From: DATHZQ01 sp963823505
GTDB lineage: Bacteria; Actinomycetota; Acidimicrobiia; Spongiisociales; UBA5794
Direction of reading: 5' to 3'
Assembly: GCA_963823505.1 (NCBI GenBank)
Contig: CAWGLY010000006.1
Coordinates: forward strand, 186,001 to 250,000
Length of the DNA stretch: 64,000 nt
Below, piece by piece: positions 26,600 through 36,963 of this stretch; the stretch's first letter is position 1; each line of letters begins with the position of its first letter. The notes under the pieces were generated by a model. The model did no database searches, was not told the origin of the DNA, and saw only the letters and a program-made list of their open reading frames with translations. The translations under genes were made by a program, and so were the position numbers.

Positions 26600-28263
26600 G
26601 ACACGACCGCGGCGGTGAGCGAATCGCGGGCGTGGTATGACGAGCGCACGAGCGGTCCCGACTCCACGTGCGGCAAACCCAGGCGGGCACCCTCGGCGGC
26701 GTACCGTTCGAACTCGGCAGGCTCGACGTAGCGGCTGACGACGCGATGACGCGGCGTTGGCCTCAGGTACTGACCGATCGTGACGATGTCGACACCAACG
26801 GCTCTGAGGTCGGCAAGGGCTCCGAGGACTTCCGGCTCGGTTTCGCCCATTCCGACGATGAGCCCCGACTTGACCGTGCCCTCGGGCTTGCGCCACTTGG
26901 CACGAGCCAGCAGCGCCAGCGAGCGGCCGTAGCTGGCGGCGGTGCGGATGTCACGTTGCAGCCTGAGCACCGTTTCCGTGTTGTGATTGAGGACCTCGGG
27001 GCCCGCATCCATCACGGTCGCAAGTGCTTCCTGGTCCCCCTTGAAGTCTGGGATGAGCACTTCGACGGCACAGCCGGGCATCCTGTCGTGGATCCTGCGG
27101 ATGGTCTCGGCGAAGATCCCGGCGCCGCCGTCGGGAAGGTCGTCGCGGTTGACCGAGGTCAGCACGGCATGTTGCAGACCCATCTTCTCGACCGCCTCTG
27201 CAGCACGCCGCGGCTCGTCGAGATCGACCTCGCCAGGGCGACCGGTGGTCACGTCACAGAAGGCACACGCCCTCGTGCATCGGTCGCCGAGCAGCATCAA
27301 CGTTGCCGTGCCCTGCGACCAGCACTCGTAGATGTTGGGACAGCCCGCCTCCTCGCATACGGTGTTCAGCTCCATGTCGTGCATGAGGCGTTTGAGGTCG
27401 CCGTAGCCCTCGGAACTGAGGTTGGCTTTCACCCGCATCCAGTCGGGACGTTCCGGTTCGCCGGCAAGCACACCACGAATGGCGATGGGGATCTCGTTGC
27501 GCGCCTCCGGCGAGAAGACGCCGGATTCCACCATCTGATCGACGTCGTACGGGCGGCGCCGCGACCCTCTGGCGAACGCACCGAGCTGGGTCTCGAGCTC
27601 GTCATGGCCGAACACCACCGGGAGGTGCCTGAGGAGCATTTCGACGACCTCTTCGAGCGCCACGTCTGTGCCGAGAAGCTCGCTCATCGACGTCACCGGA
27701 CGGTCGGGTATCCCGCACGGGACGATGTGCCCGAAGTACGCCAGGTCGGGGGCCACGTTGAGGGCAAAACCGTGCATCGAGATGCCTCGGGAGACCCGGA
27801 CTCCGATCGCTGCGATCTTGCCACCGCGGGTCCACACGCCCGTAGCCCCCGGTTCCGCCCAGCCGTCGATGTCGAACTCGGCCAGGGTGGCAATCAGCGC
27901 CGTTTCGATGCGGCGGACGTGACCGACCATGTCGAAGCCGCCCGGCAGCTTGGGGACGGCGAAGATCGGATACCCGACGAGTTGCCCTGGGCCGTGGTAG
28001 GTGATGTCACCGCCCCGGTCGACGTGGTGCATCGTCGCCGACAGCTCATCGAGGCGCGCCTGGCTCGCCAGCATGTTGCTGCCGTCGCCGTTGCGGCCGA
28101 CGGTGTACACGTGCGGATGCTCGACCAGCAGCAGGTAGTCGTCGGAGGCGCGCCCTTGGGTGCGCCCTTCCCACAACGCCTTCTGCAGATCCCACGCCTC
28201 GTCGTAGGCAAGGCGACCGAGCCATCGGGTTCGGAGCAGCCGCGTCGCCCCGGCAACCGTCAC
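26596..28263 (-). CDS. LipB-LipA fusion: octanoyltransferase + lipoyl synthase in one protein
   Basis: One uninterrupted 555-aa frame. Residues ~1-220 are LipB: RGGDITYHGPGQ, the Lys in GGKIAAIGV and catalytic Cys in VPCGIPDR. Residues ~260-555 are lipoyl synthase LipA: CEEAGCPNIYEC (CX4CX5C auxiliary cluster), CTRACAFC (CX3CX2C radical-SAM cluster) and C-terminal RSSYHA. Together they transfer octanoate from ACP to E2 and insert two sulfurs. Both halves look intact. GTG at 28263 overlaps the E2 stop (GTGA). Separate lipB and lipA genes are the norm, so the fusion deserves note. Confidence 0.93.
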   Translation of the reverse strand: MTVAGATRLLRTRWLGRLAYDEAWDLQKALWEGRTQGRASDDYLLLVEHPHVYTVGRNGDGSNMLASQARLDELSATMHHVDRGGDITYHGPGQLVGYPIFAVPKLPGGFDMVGHVRRIETALIATLAEFDIDGWAEPGATGVWTRGGKIAAIGVRVSRGISMHGFALNVAPDLAYFGHIVPCGIPDRPVTSMSELLGTDVALEEVVEMLLRHLPVVFGHDELETQLGAFARGSRRRPYDVDQMVESGVFSPEARNEIPIAIRGVLAGEPERPDWMRVKANLSSEGYGDLKRLMHDMELNTVCEEAGCPNIYECWSQGTATLMLLGDRCTRACAFCDVTTGRPGEVDLDEPRRAAEAVEKMGLQHAVLTSVNRDDLPDGGAGIFAETIRRIHDRMPGCAVEVLIPDFKGDQEALATVMDAGPEVLNHNTETVLRLQRDIRTAASYGRSLALLARAKWRKPEGTVKSGLIVGMGETEPEVLGALADLRAVGVDIVTIGQYLRPTPRHRVVSRYVEPAEFERYAAEGARLGLPHVESGPLVRSSYHARDSLTAAVVS

Positions 28264-29855
28264 GACAGTTCCTGTTCCCAATCCCAGTTCTCGAGGTTGT
28301 GCTTGATCCGCCGCAGGAACAGCACTGCAGTCGAGCCATCGAACACCCGGTGATCCCACGTGAGACCGAGGTAGCCGATGGGCCGGATCCCGATGGCGTC
28401 GGTGCCGTCCGGCATGGAGATCACCGTCGCCCGCTTCGCCACCGTGTCGGTCGACAGGATCGCCGCGTTCGGGACGTTGATGATGGGGGCGCTCATGAAC
28501 GAGCCGTACGGCCCAGGATTGGTGATGGTGAACGTGCTGCCCGACACATCGTCCGGCTCGAGCTTGCCATCCCGGGCTTTGACCGCCTTCTCCCTGATGC
28601 CCTTGGCCAGTCCCACGATGCTCATGGCATCGGCGTCCTTGAGCGTGACGACCACCAGCCCACCTTGGTTCATGTCGACGGCGATACCCATGTTGACGTT
28701 GCTGTGGAAGGTCTGGGTGCCTTCTTCGAGGTGGAAGGCGCTGTTGACGACGGGGAAGGCGTGCAGCGCATCGATCGTCGCCCTCGAGATGAACGGCAGA
28801 TAGGTGAGCGAGTAGCCGTGCTGTGCCTTGAAGGCGTCCTTGTGGGCCGATCGTGTCCGTTCAACGTTGCTGTAGTCGACCTCGACCGACGTCCACACGT
28901 GGGCAGCGGTGCGCTTGGCCATGACCATGTTGTCGGCAATCCGTTTGCGCAGCCGCCCGATGTCCACGACGTCTTCGCCGGGCATCACCGCCGAAGCTGC
29001 GGCCGCGGGTGCCGCGGCCGGAGGAGCCGGAGGAGCGGCAGCGGGAGCGGGCGCTGGGGCAGGGGCCGCTGGAGCAGGGGCGGGAGCCGGTGCAGGAGCT
29101 GGAGGTGCGGGAGCGGGAGCCGGCATGGATGAGCTCACCGCAACGGCCGCAGCGGCAGCAGCGGGAACCTCGGCTTCGGCGGCAGGAGCCTCAGCTGGTA
29201 CCGCGGCGGGCGCCGGCGGAGTGGACGGCTCGACGGCAACCTTGGCGACGGCACCGGCATCGATGAAGGACATGACATCGCTGCGCGTGATGCGACCCCC
29301 GTCCCCGGTCCCGGGAACGTCGTCGAGGTTGATGCCGTGCTCGGCAGCAAGCTTGCGCACGACTGGCGACAGGACGCCCCTTCGAGGTGCGTCTCCGGTC
29401 GGAACCGGCACGGCCGAAGCGGCCGGAGCGGGCGCAGCCTCTGTTGCCGGCTGCTCGGCCTCAGCGTGCGCCTCGCCGCCGGTCGCATCCTCTGCCGCGG
29501 CGGGAGCATCATCAGCCGGCGCCTCCTCGACCGGAGCAGGCTCGCCGGATTCTCCGGGCTCGGCTTCCTCTGCGGGCTGGCTCTCCCCTGCAGCATCACT
29601 CGGCTGAGCGGCTTCACCCGGCTCTGCGATCACCACGAGCGGCGTGCCAACCGTGACCGTCTCGCCTTCCGCCACCAGGATCTCCTGAATGATGCCGGCC
29701 GCGGGCGACGGTACCTCCGTGTCGACCTTGTCGGTCGAGATTTCCAGCAGGACTTCGTCCTCTGCGATCGAGTCTCCCGGCTGCTTCGCCCACGAGAGGA
29801 TGGTCCCCTCGGTGACGGTCTCTCCGAGCTGGGGCATCGAAACCGTTACCGCCAT
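28260..29855 (-). CDS. sucB: 2-oxoacid dehydrogenase E2 (dihydrolipoamide acyltransferase)
   Basis: Domain order: an N-terminal lipoyl domain with the lipoyl-Lys in EISTDKVDTE (~residue 43), an acidic Ala/Pro/Glu linker, an E3-binding domain (SPVVRKLAAEHGINLDDVPG), a long Ala/Pro linker and the catalytic domain ending in TWDHRVFDGS with the active-site His. 531 aa. It is the core of a 2-oxoglutarate or branched-chain/pyruvate dehydrogenase; substrate not resolved. It sits between lpd (E3) and the LipB-LipA gene that lipoylates it. AAGGAG lies upstream of the ATG. Only one lipoyl domain is seen. Confidence 0.93.
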   Translation of the reverse strand: MAVTVSMPQLGETVTEGTILSWAKQPGDSIAEDEVLLEISTDKVDTEVPSPAAGIIQEILVAEGETVTVGTPLVVIAEPGEAAQPSDAAGESQPAEEAEPGESGEPAPVEEAPADDAPAAAEDATGGEAHAEAEQPATEAAPAPAASAVPVPTGDAPRRGVLSPVVRKLAAEHGINLDDVPGTGDGGRITRSDVMSFIDAGAVAKVAVEPSTPPAPAAVPAEAPAAEAEVPAAAAAAVAVSSSMPAPAPAPPAPAPAPAPAPAAPAPAPAPAAAPPAPPAAAPAAAASAVMPGEDVVDIGRLRKRIADNMVMAKRTAAHVWTSVEVDYSNVERTRSAHKDAFKAQHGYSLTYLPFISRATIDALHAFPVVNSAFHLEEGTQTFHSNVNMGIAVDMNQGGLVVVTLKDADAMSIVGLAKGIREKAVKARDGKLEPDDVSGSTFTITNPGPYGSFMSAPIINVPNAAILSTDTVAKRATVISMPDGTDAIGIRPIGYLGLTWDHRVFDGSTAVLFLRRIKHNLENWDWEQELS

Positions 29856-29886
29856 CTGTCAGGTCTCCTTGGTGTTTTTGTGAATG

Positions 29887-31257
29887 TCAATGCAGGGAAC
29901 GCCCGGCGGACGTGAGCAACGTCTCGCCGATCGCTTCCGAAATGGTTGGGTGTGCGTGGATGAACGCCGCCGCCTCTGCGGGCAGCGCCTCCCACGCAAC
30001 GATGTACATCAGTTCGTGAATCATCTCGCCTGCAGCCGGTCCGGCAACCGTTGCGCCCAGGATCGGACCGTCCTGCTCGGCGACGATCTTCACCACGCCA
30101 GTGGTGTCGCCCTGGATGATCGCCCTGCCAACGCCGCGCATCCCGTGATCGGTGACTTGGACGTCGTAGCCGGCGGCACGGGCCTGCTCCTCGGTCAGTC
30201 CGACCGCGGCGATCTCGGGATGGGTATACACAACCAGCGGGATCGCTCGGTAGTCGACGGGGGCGGTCTCGCCCGTGGCGATGTGCGTGATGGCCGCGAT
30301 GCCTTCGGCAAACCCGGCGTGGGCCAGCTGGGGAGTGCCGGCCACGATGTCGCCGACGGCGTAGACGTTGGGTTGTGCCGTCATCATCGTTGCGGCATCA
30401 ACGTGGACGTAGCCACGTTCGACCTGTACGGCCGTGTGTTCGAGCCCGAGATCAGCGGTGACGGGCGCCCTGCCGACGGCTACCAGCACCACGTCGACCT
30501 CCGCAGAGGTGTCGCCGGCCGAAACGACGACGCCGCCATCGTGCATCTCGGGAGGACCAACGGGCACCCCGGTGGTGATCTTCACGCCGAGCTTCTTGAA
30601 GTGACGTGTCAGGACCTTCACTGCAGCAGGGTCGGTGCCTGGCAACAACTGATCGAGAGCCTCGAAAACGTGGACCTCCGAGCCGGTCTCGCCGAGGAGG
30701 GACGCAAACTCGCACCCGATGACGCCGCCACCGATGATGGCGACCCGCTGCGGGCGTTCGGTCCAGTCGAGCGCTTCGTCGCTGGAGACGATCCTGTGCC
30801 CGTCGAAGTCGTATCCGGGGATGGACCGCGGCACCGATCCCGTCGCGAGCACGACGTTGCGCGCTTCGATCTGCCGCACGCCGTTGTCGTCGACCACTTC
30901 GACGTTGCCATCCGGCCCGATACGGCCGAACCCGTTCAGGGTGTCCACGCCGCGAGCTTTCAGCAGTCCGGCGAGGCCTCGCACGAGCCCATCGACGACG
31001 CCGTTCTTCCTTTCCAGCGCTGCGTTCCAGTCGAGTTGGGGAGGGTCGGCGACCACGCCGAATTCGGCGGCACGCTTGACCGTGCTGTAGACGTCGGCCG
31101 TTTGCAGCCACGCCTTGGCGGGGATGCACCCGCGGAGCAGGCAGGTGCCACCCACCTGGTCCTTTTCGATGAGCGCAACGGAGAGCCCGAAGTTGTGGGC
31201 GTACAACGCAGCTGCGTAGCCCCCCGGCCCTCCGCCAATGATCGCAACGTCGTACAT
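29887..31257 (-). CDS. lpdA: Dihydrolipoyl dehydrogenase (E3)
   Basis: 456 aa. The N-terminal FAD site GGGPGGYAAALYA is followed by the redox-active disulfide GGTCLLRGCIP. A second Rossmann motif GGGVIGCEFASLLGE binds NAD. The C-terminal HAHPTISEAIGE has the catalytic His-Glu pair. It reoxidises the dihydrolipoyl group of E2. A GGAGG site precedes the ATG. It is the first gene of the lpd-E2-lipBA-M24 peptidase operon on the reverse strand. Confidence 0.95.
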   Translation of the reverse strand: MYDVAIIGGGPGGYAAALYAHNFGLSVALIEKDQVGGTCLLRGCIPAKAWLQTADVYSTVKRAAEFGVVADPPQLDWNAALERKNGVVDGLVRGLAGLLKARGVDTLNGFGRIGPDGNVEVVDDNGVRQIEARNVVLATGSVPRSIPGYDFDGHRIVSSDEALDWTERPQRVAIIGGGVIGCEFASLLGETGSEVHVFEALDQLLPGTDPAAVKVLTRHFKKLGVKITTGVPVGPPEMHDGGVVVSAGDTSAEVDVVLVAVGRAPVTADLGLEHTAVQVERGYVHVDAATMMTAQPNVYAVGDIVAGTPQLAHAGFAEGIAAITHIATGETAPVDYRAIPLVVYTHPEIAAVGLTEEQARAAGYDVQVTDHGMRGVGRAIIQGDTTGVVKIVAEQDGPILGATVAGPAAGEMIHELMYIVAWEALPAEAAAFIHAHPTISEAIGETLLTSAGRSLH

Positions 31258-31384
31258 GATCCTCCAACGATGGTTCTACCGGCGTCGACAGGAGACTAGC
31301 GGACCCGGATTCTGTGCCTCCCGAAACGTGTCCCTGCCTTCGATCCAACGCTCGTTCCCGGTCCGGCGTGCTTGACTGCGGTCC

Positions 31385-32272
31385 ATGGACATCGGGATCC
31401 AGCTGCCGGAGATCGAACGTGTCGTGCCATGGCCGGAGTACCGGACGATGGCGGAGACGGCTGAGGCCGTCGGATTCGACTCGATCTGGCTCGGGGACCA
31501 CCTCCTGTACGAGAAGCCCGAGGGACGGCTCGGCCCCTGGGAGTGCTGGACGCTGCTCGCCGCGATTGCTGCGGTGACCGACAATGTGCTCCTCGGTCCC
31601 CTCGTGTCGCCGACGGGATTCCGTAACCCTGCGTTGCTGGCGAAGATGGCCGGCACCGTCGATGAGATCTCCAACGGGCGGCTGGTGCTGGGACTCGGAT
31701 CGGGCTGGAACCAACGGGAGTACGAGGCCTACGGCTACCCGTTCGATCGCCGTGTCAGCCGCTACGAAGAAGCGTACGAGATCATCACCAAGCTGATCCG
31801 CACCGGGACCGCAGACCTCGACGGCACGTACCACCGCGCCGACGACCTCCATCTCGTGCCGCCGGCACGGGCCGACATCCCGATCATGATCGGGTCGACC
31901 GGGCCGCGCATGCTTGCGATCAGCGCCCACGAGATGGACTGGTGGAACGAATGGTGGTCCCGATTCGGGAACCATCCCGACGGGGTGGCTCCACTCGTCG
32001 CCCGAGTGGACGAGGCCTTGACGGCGGCGGGCCGCGATCCTGCTGACATCGTGAAGTCGGTAGCCGTGCTCGTCCAGATGCCCGGCGGCGATGGTCGGAC
32101 GATGGGCGCAGCCACCGACACCCCACCGATCACCGGCAGCCTCACCGACATTGCGGAGCAGCTCCTGGCGTTTGGCAACCTGGTTGACCACCTCCAACTC
32201 GTGGTCGATCCCATCACGACCGCATCCATCGAAGCCCTCGCCCCTGTGGTCGCCGACGTGCACCGTGGGTGA
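31385..32272 (+). CDS. LLM-class F420-dependent oxidoreductase
   Basis: A luciferase-like TIM-barrel flavoenzyme, 295 aa. GFDSIWLGDHLL, LGPLVSPTGFRNPALLAKMA, and SNGRLVLGLGSGWNQREYEAYG are the canonical family motifs of actinobacterial F420-dependent oxidoreductases. It reduces or oxidises an unknown substrate with the deazaflavin F420, or possibly FMN. Monocistronic; the next gene follows after a short gap. Confidence 0.88.
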   Translation: MDIGIQLPEIERVVPWPEYRTMAETAEAVGFDSIWLGDHLLYEKPEGRLGPWECWTLLAAIAAVTDNVLLGPLVSPTGFRNPALLAKMAGTVDEISNGRLVLGLGSGWNQREYEAYGYPFDRRVSRYEEAYEIITKLIRTGTADLDGTYHRADDLHLVPPARADIPIMIGSTGPRMLAISAHEMDWWNEWWSRFGNHPDGVAPLVARVDEALTAAGRDPADIVKSVAVLVQMPGGDGRTMGAATDTPPITGSLTDIAEQLLAFGNLVDHLQLVVDPITTASIEALAPVVADVHRG

Positions 32273-32314
32273 TCACCGCCTGGCGGCGCAGAATCCACCG
32301 GTCGACGCTGCGCC

Positions 32315-32327
32315 TACGATTCCCTTC
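32315..32327 (+). promoter_or_regulatory. Leaderless-type promoter (-10 TACGAT) of the microprotein/oxidoreductase pair
   Basis: TACGAT at 32315-32320 lies 7 bases before the GTG at 32328. No ribosome site is present. Confidence 0.5.
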
Positions 32328-32414
32328 GTGCAGACGCGCTACCTGATCCTCGCCGCACTGATCACCGGCCTGGCGATCATCGCCGCCGCGGCGGTGTGGT
32401 TCACGCAGCTATGA
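32328..32414 (+). CDS. 28-aa single-pass membrane microprotein
   Basis: GTG start, then QTRYLILAALITGLAIIAA and a short tail WFTQL: a single hydrophobic helix with a short basic N-terminus. It begins 7 bases after a -10 box (leaderless) and its TGA overlaps the ATG of the flavin oxidoreductase by 4 bases (ATGA), so ribosomes finishing it could restart on the oxidoreductase. It may be a membrane tether or small subunit, or a translated leader. It is too short for routine gene calls. Confidence 0.55.
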   Translation: MQTRYLILAALITGLAIIAAAAVWFTQL

Positions 32415-33535
32415 CGGTGCGCACGAGGGCGCTCGTCGTTGGCGGCGGCATCGCCGGGGTTGCGGCCGGGTACGCCTTGGCGCCGCACGCAGACGTGACC
32501 CTCGCCGAGCGCGAATCGACGCTCGCGTATCACAGCACAGGCCGTTCGGCCGCGCTGTATTTCGAGAACTACGGGGACGAATCCATCCGACCGCTCACCA
32601 AGGCAAGCCGTGGATTCTTCGACGCCCCTCCCGACGGTCTGGCCGACACCCCGCTGTTGAGCCGGCGCGGAGCCTTGACCATCGCCCGCGAGGAGTTCCT
32701 GGGCGAGCTTGCCCAGATCGAAGCGACCGGGCGGGCGACTGCGACCAACATCGAGCGGCTCGCCACCCACGAGGCACTGGATATCTGCCCTGTGGTCAAG
32801 CCCGAAGCCGTCGCTGCTGCCCTATGGGAGCCTGACGCGGCGGACATGGACGTTGCAGCGATCCATCAAGCGTTCGTACGGGGGCTCAACCGGCGTGGGG
32901 CAACGATCGCAAGATCCGCCGAGCTCGTTCAGGGAACCCGCAAGAGCACCGAGTGGGTCGTCGAGCTCTCGAGCGGAGCGTGGCGAGGTGACCTGATCGT
33001 CAATGCTGCGGGAGCATGGGGCGACGTCGTGGCGGAACGCTGTGGTGTCGAACCGATAGGCATCGAGCCGAGGCGACGTACCGCGTTCATGGTCCAGGGC
33101 ACAGAGGAGAGCGCAGACTGGCCACTTGTCGTCGAGGTCCGGCACGAGTTCTACTTCAAGTCCGACGGGGAGCAGATTCTCTGCAGCCTGGCCGATCAGA
33201 CGCGGACGGAGCCGTGTGATGCCCGGCCGAGGGAGATCGATGTCGCTCTCGCCATCGACCGTATCAACGAGGCCACGACGCTTGGGATCCGGAGCGTGCG
33301 GTCACAGTGGGCAGGCCTGCGCACGTTTGCGGCCGATGGGGGCATGGCGATCGGCCCCGACCCTGCGATGCCCGAGTTCGTATGGCTGGTCGGCCAGGGC
33401 GGCACCGGCATCCAAACGGCACCTGCTGCTGGACAACTCACCGCCGCCCTTGCGCTGGGCGATGCCGTGCCGCAGGCGCTCCTCGATCGAGGCTTCGTCG
33501 CCGAGGGGGTCGGGGTGGCGCGATTCCGCACGTGA
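32411..33535 (+). CDS. FAD-dependent oxidoreductase (DAO family)
   Basis: About 374 aa. The N-terminal VVGGGIAGVAAGYALA is the FAD Rossmann motif and the C-terminal VGQGGTGIQTAPAAGQL closes the FAD site, as in D-amino-acid oxidase, glycine oxidase and sarcosine oxidase relatives. The substrate is likely an amine or amino acid. The ATG at 32411 is set by the 4-bp overlap with the upstream 28-aa membrane microprotein. No other redox partner is adjacent. Confidence 0.88.
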   Translation: MTVRTRALVVGGGIAGVAAGYALAPHADVTLAERESTLAYHSTGRSAALYFENYGDESIRPLTKASRGFFDAPPDGLADTPLLSRRGALTIAREEFLGELAQIEATGRATATNIERLATHEALDICPVVKPEAVAAALWEPDAADMDVAAIHQAFVRGLNRRGATIARSAELVQGTRKSTEWVVELSSGAWRGDLIVNAAGAWGDVVAERCGVEPIGIEPRRRTAFMVQGTEESADWPLVVEVRHEFYFKSDGEQILCSLADQTRTEPCDARPREIDVALAIDRINEATTLGIRSVRSQWAGLRTFAADGGMAIGPDPAMPEFVWLVGQGGTGIQTAPAAGQLTAALALGDAVPQALLDRGFVAEGVGVARFRT

Positions 33536-33567
33536 ATGGGCGGTGTCCATCGCACCACATGGTCCCC

Positions 33568-33579
33568 TAACCTGCAGCC
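33568..33579 (+). promoter_or_regulatory. Leaderless-type promoter (-10 TAACCT)
   Basis: TAACCT at 33568-33573 lies 6 bases before the ATG at 33580, with no ribosome site. Confidence 0.5.
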
Positions 33580-33960
33580 ATGCTCACTGTGTCCGATCCT
33601 GAGCTTCGCGCCTTGGCGGGCGGCGAGACCGTGATCGCGTTTGTTACCCGCGGCGAGCTCACCGAGGGAGACGAGATCGAGCTCGCCGGTGCTGGGCCGC
33701 TGGATGTGACATCGCTCAAAGCTGCCTACCGGCGCTGGGCGTCCGCAGGTCCCCCGAGTGGAGACTTCACCGCAATCGTCGTCTCTGTCGACCCAGCGGC
33801 GATCCTCGATCCGGTAGCAGGGTCGTCACGTCACATCCTGAAGTCGCCAGGCGAAGGCGACGTTGTTGTGCTCCGGGTTTTCGACACCGCAGGCCCTGTT
33901 TTGGGTGACGAAGCCTTCGAAGCGCGGCGTCGCTCGCTCGAGGGTGCTTTCCTGCAGTGA
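33580..33960 (+). CDS. Hypothetical protein, 126 aa
   Basis: A soluble protein with no recognised motif. The pattern VIAFVTRGELTEGDEIELAG is reminiscent of ASCH/PUA-like beta-barrel proteins, but too weakly to assign. It begins leaderlessly and its stop overlaps the next gene's GTG by 4 bp, so it is co-translated with the alpha/beta hydrolase. Confidence 0.7.
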   Translation: MLTVSDPELRALAGGETVIAFVTRGELTEGDEIELAGAGPLDVTSLKAAYRRWASAGPPSGDFTAIVVSVDPAAILDPVAGSSRHILKSPGEGDVVVLRVFDTAGPVLGDEAFEARRRSLEGAFLQ

Positions 33961-34613
33961 CGACGGAGCCTTCAATGCCGGCACAGCCTCCAGCCGCGAC
34001 CTCGTTGCGTGCCGGCAACCTGCAGCTCGAAGCGCAGTGGGACATCCCAGCCGAGCCGGTCCGAGCGGCGGTGTTCTGCCATCCCCACCCTCTGCACGGC
34101 GGCACGATGGCGGCGCCCCTCATGCAGGCGGTGGCACGGTCCCTGTGCATGCGCGGCTTTGCGGTGTTGCGTTTCAACTTCAGGGGAGTCGGCGAGTCCG
34201 CAGGACAGCACGAGTACGGGGTCGGAGAGGTCGAAGATGTCGCCGCCGCGGTCACGGCTGCCGCCGCCACGTACCCCGACTTGCCGCTCGGCCTCGCCGG
34301 ATGGTCGTTCGGGGCGGCGACCGCGCTGCGGTATCAGGCCAGGGAACGATCGACGCTGCCGTACGTCGGGATCGCCCCGCCAGTCAGCTCGGACCGCACC
34401 CCGACGCTGCCGGCGAGACACGAGTTGGCCCCGGCCCATAGGCTGTTCGTTCTCGGAGACCGTGATCAGTTCGTGACGGTTGAGGGCCTCACAGAGTACG
34501 CGACGTCCATCGATGCACACATCGAGGTGCTGCAGGGGTCTGACCACTTCTTCTACTTCCGGGAAGAGCGGGTGGCCGCCGCAGTCGCCGACGGCCTCAC
34601 GACCGAGGAGTAA
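33957..34613 (+). CDS. Alpha/beta hydrolase (dienelactone hydrolase-like)
   Basis: 218 aa. CHPHPLHGGTM is the oxyanion-loop motif characteristic of this small hydrolase group, FNFRGVGES follows, and GWSFGAATAL is the nucleophile elbow (GxSxG). Asp in LGDRDQFV and His in GSDHFFYF complete the triad. Likely an esterase or thioesterase. GTGA overlap with the upstream 126-aa gene. Its last 17 bases overlap the convergent 71-aa gene. Confidence 0.88.
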   Translation: MTTEPSMPAQPPAATSLRAGNLQLEAQWDIPAEPVRAAVFCHPHPLHGGTMAAPLMQAVARSLCMRGFAVLRFNFRGVGESAGQHEYGVGEVEDVAAAVTAAAATYPDLPLGLAGWSFGAATALRYQARERSTLPYVGIAPPVSSDRTPTLPARHELAPAHRLFVLGDRDQFVTVEGLTEYATSIDAHIEVLQGSDHFFYFREERVAAAVADGLTTEE

Positions 34614-34803
34614 ACCCGCGGTTTCTCGCTTCCGGCAGGACGTCAGGAGCGAAGCTCTGCAGGAGATCGTGATCGAGGAGCCGATCGGCGTCGACCCGGG
34701 CCTCGAGCTCTGCGAAGTCCTCCTGGTTGTCACAGTCGTACACGATCATCGTGTCGCGGGTCCCCACAAACCGGTGGTCGTCGAAGCGTCTCAGCCTGCT
34801 CAT
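34597..34803 (-). CDS. Small acidic protein, 68 aa, unknown function
   Basis: N-terminus MSRLRRFDDHRFVGTRDTM, then acidic, Leu-rich residues ending in EARNRGFTPRS. The composition looks coding: balanced residues, no low complexity. TACGAT lies 7 bases upstream of the ATG on its strand, the same leaderless arrangement as other genes here. No domain recognised. It overlaps the tail of the convergent hydrolase by 17 bp. Confidence 0.6.
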   Translation of the reverse strand: MSRLRRFDDHRFVGTRDTMIVYDCDNQEDFAELEARVDADRLLDHDLLQSFAPDVLPEARNRGFTPRS

Positions 34804-34816
34804 GGCGGGCATCGTA
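34804..34816 (-). promoter_or_regulatory. Leaderless-type promoter (-10 TACGAT) of the 68-aa gene
   Basis: Reverse-strand TACGAT (34816-34811) and a 7-base gap precede the ATG at 34803. Confidence 0.5.
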
Positions 34817-34828
34817 GTGGGGACTCCG

Positions 34829-35322
34829 TCACCCGCGGATCACGATCACGGCGTCCGTCACTCCTTCGAGCGGAACGGAGAACCGGATCGTTCCCTCGAT
34901 GTTCTCGCCGCTGAGTTCGATCCCCCACACGTTGTCCCCCAGCGAGACGCTCGACAGAACCGCAAACCCCTGAGCCTCGAGACGATCCTCGTAGTAGGCC
35001 ACCGCACCACTGAGTTCGGACCGCATCCGCACGATCATCTCGGTCGTGCCGGCGCTCTTGTTCACCATCGTGCTGCCGATCACTGCCGTCTCCGGGACGG
35101 GGAAGCCGTCCGGAATACTGTCCGGCACCGATCCAGAGCCGAATACGATGTCGTCGACCTGTGCGGGCCCGGTCGTCGCTGCCGTCGTGGACGCCGTGGT
35201 CGCGCCGACGTCGCCCGCCGAGCACGCTCCGAGGCAGGCCGCGGCAAGCACCACGGCAACGGCATAGATCAGGAACGGGTGGCTGGCCACGCCTCCAACC
35301 TCGATGAACGGTCGATCCAACG

Positions 35323-35326
<4 letters not shown>
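34829..35326 (-). CDS. Putative lipoprotein
   Basis: A hydrophobic N-terminal segment (LIYAVAVVLAAACLGAC) ends in a lipobox-like LGAC, then a Thr/Ala-rich spacer, then a soluble domain of about 120 residues with no recognised family. It is probably exported and lipid-anchored. The GTG at 35326 overlaps the mutase stop (GTGA), but an in-frame GTG at 35290, preceded by GGAGG, gives a more normal signal peptide and may be the real start. Confidence 0.75.

Positions 35327-36959
<1,633 letters not shown>

Positions 36960-36963
<4 letters not shown>

Noticed and set aside
28909..29607. Gly/Ala-rich forward-strand frame that looks like a structural protein
   Set aside because: It mirrors the Ala/Pro linker codons of the E2 acyltransferase on the other strand.
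30452..32263. Reverse-strand frame of 603 codons
   Set aside because: It runs antisense to the LLM oxidoreductase and in another frame of lpdA, with no recognisable domain.
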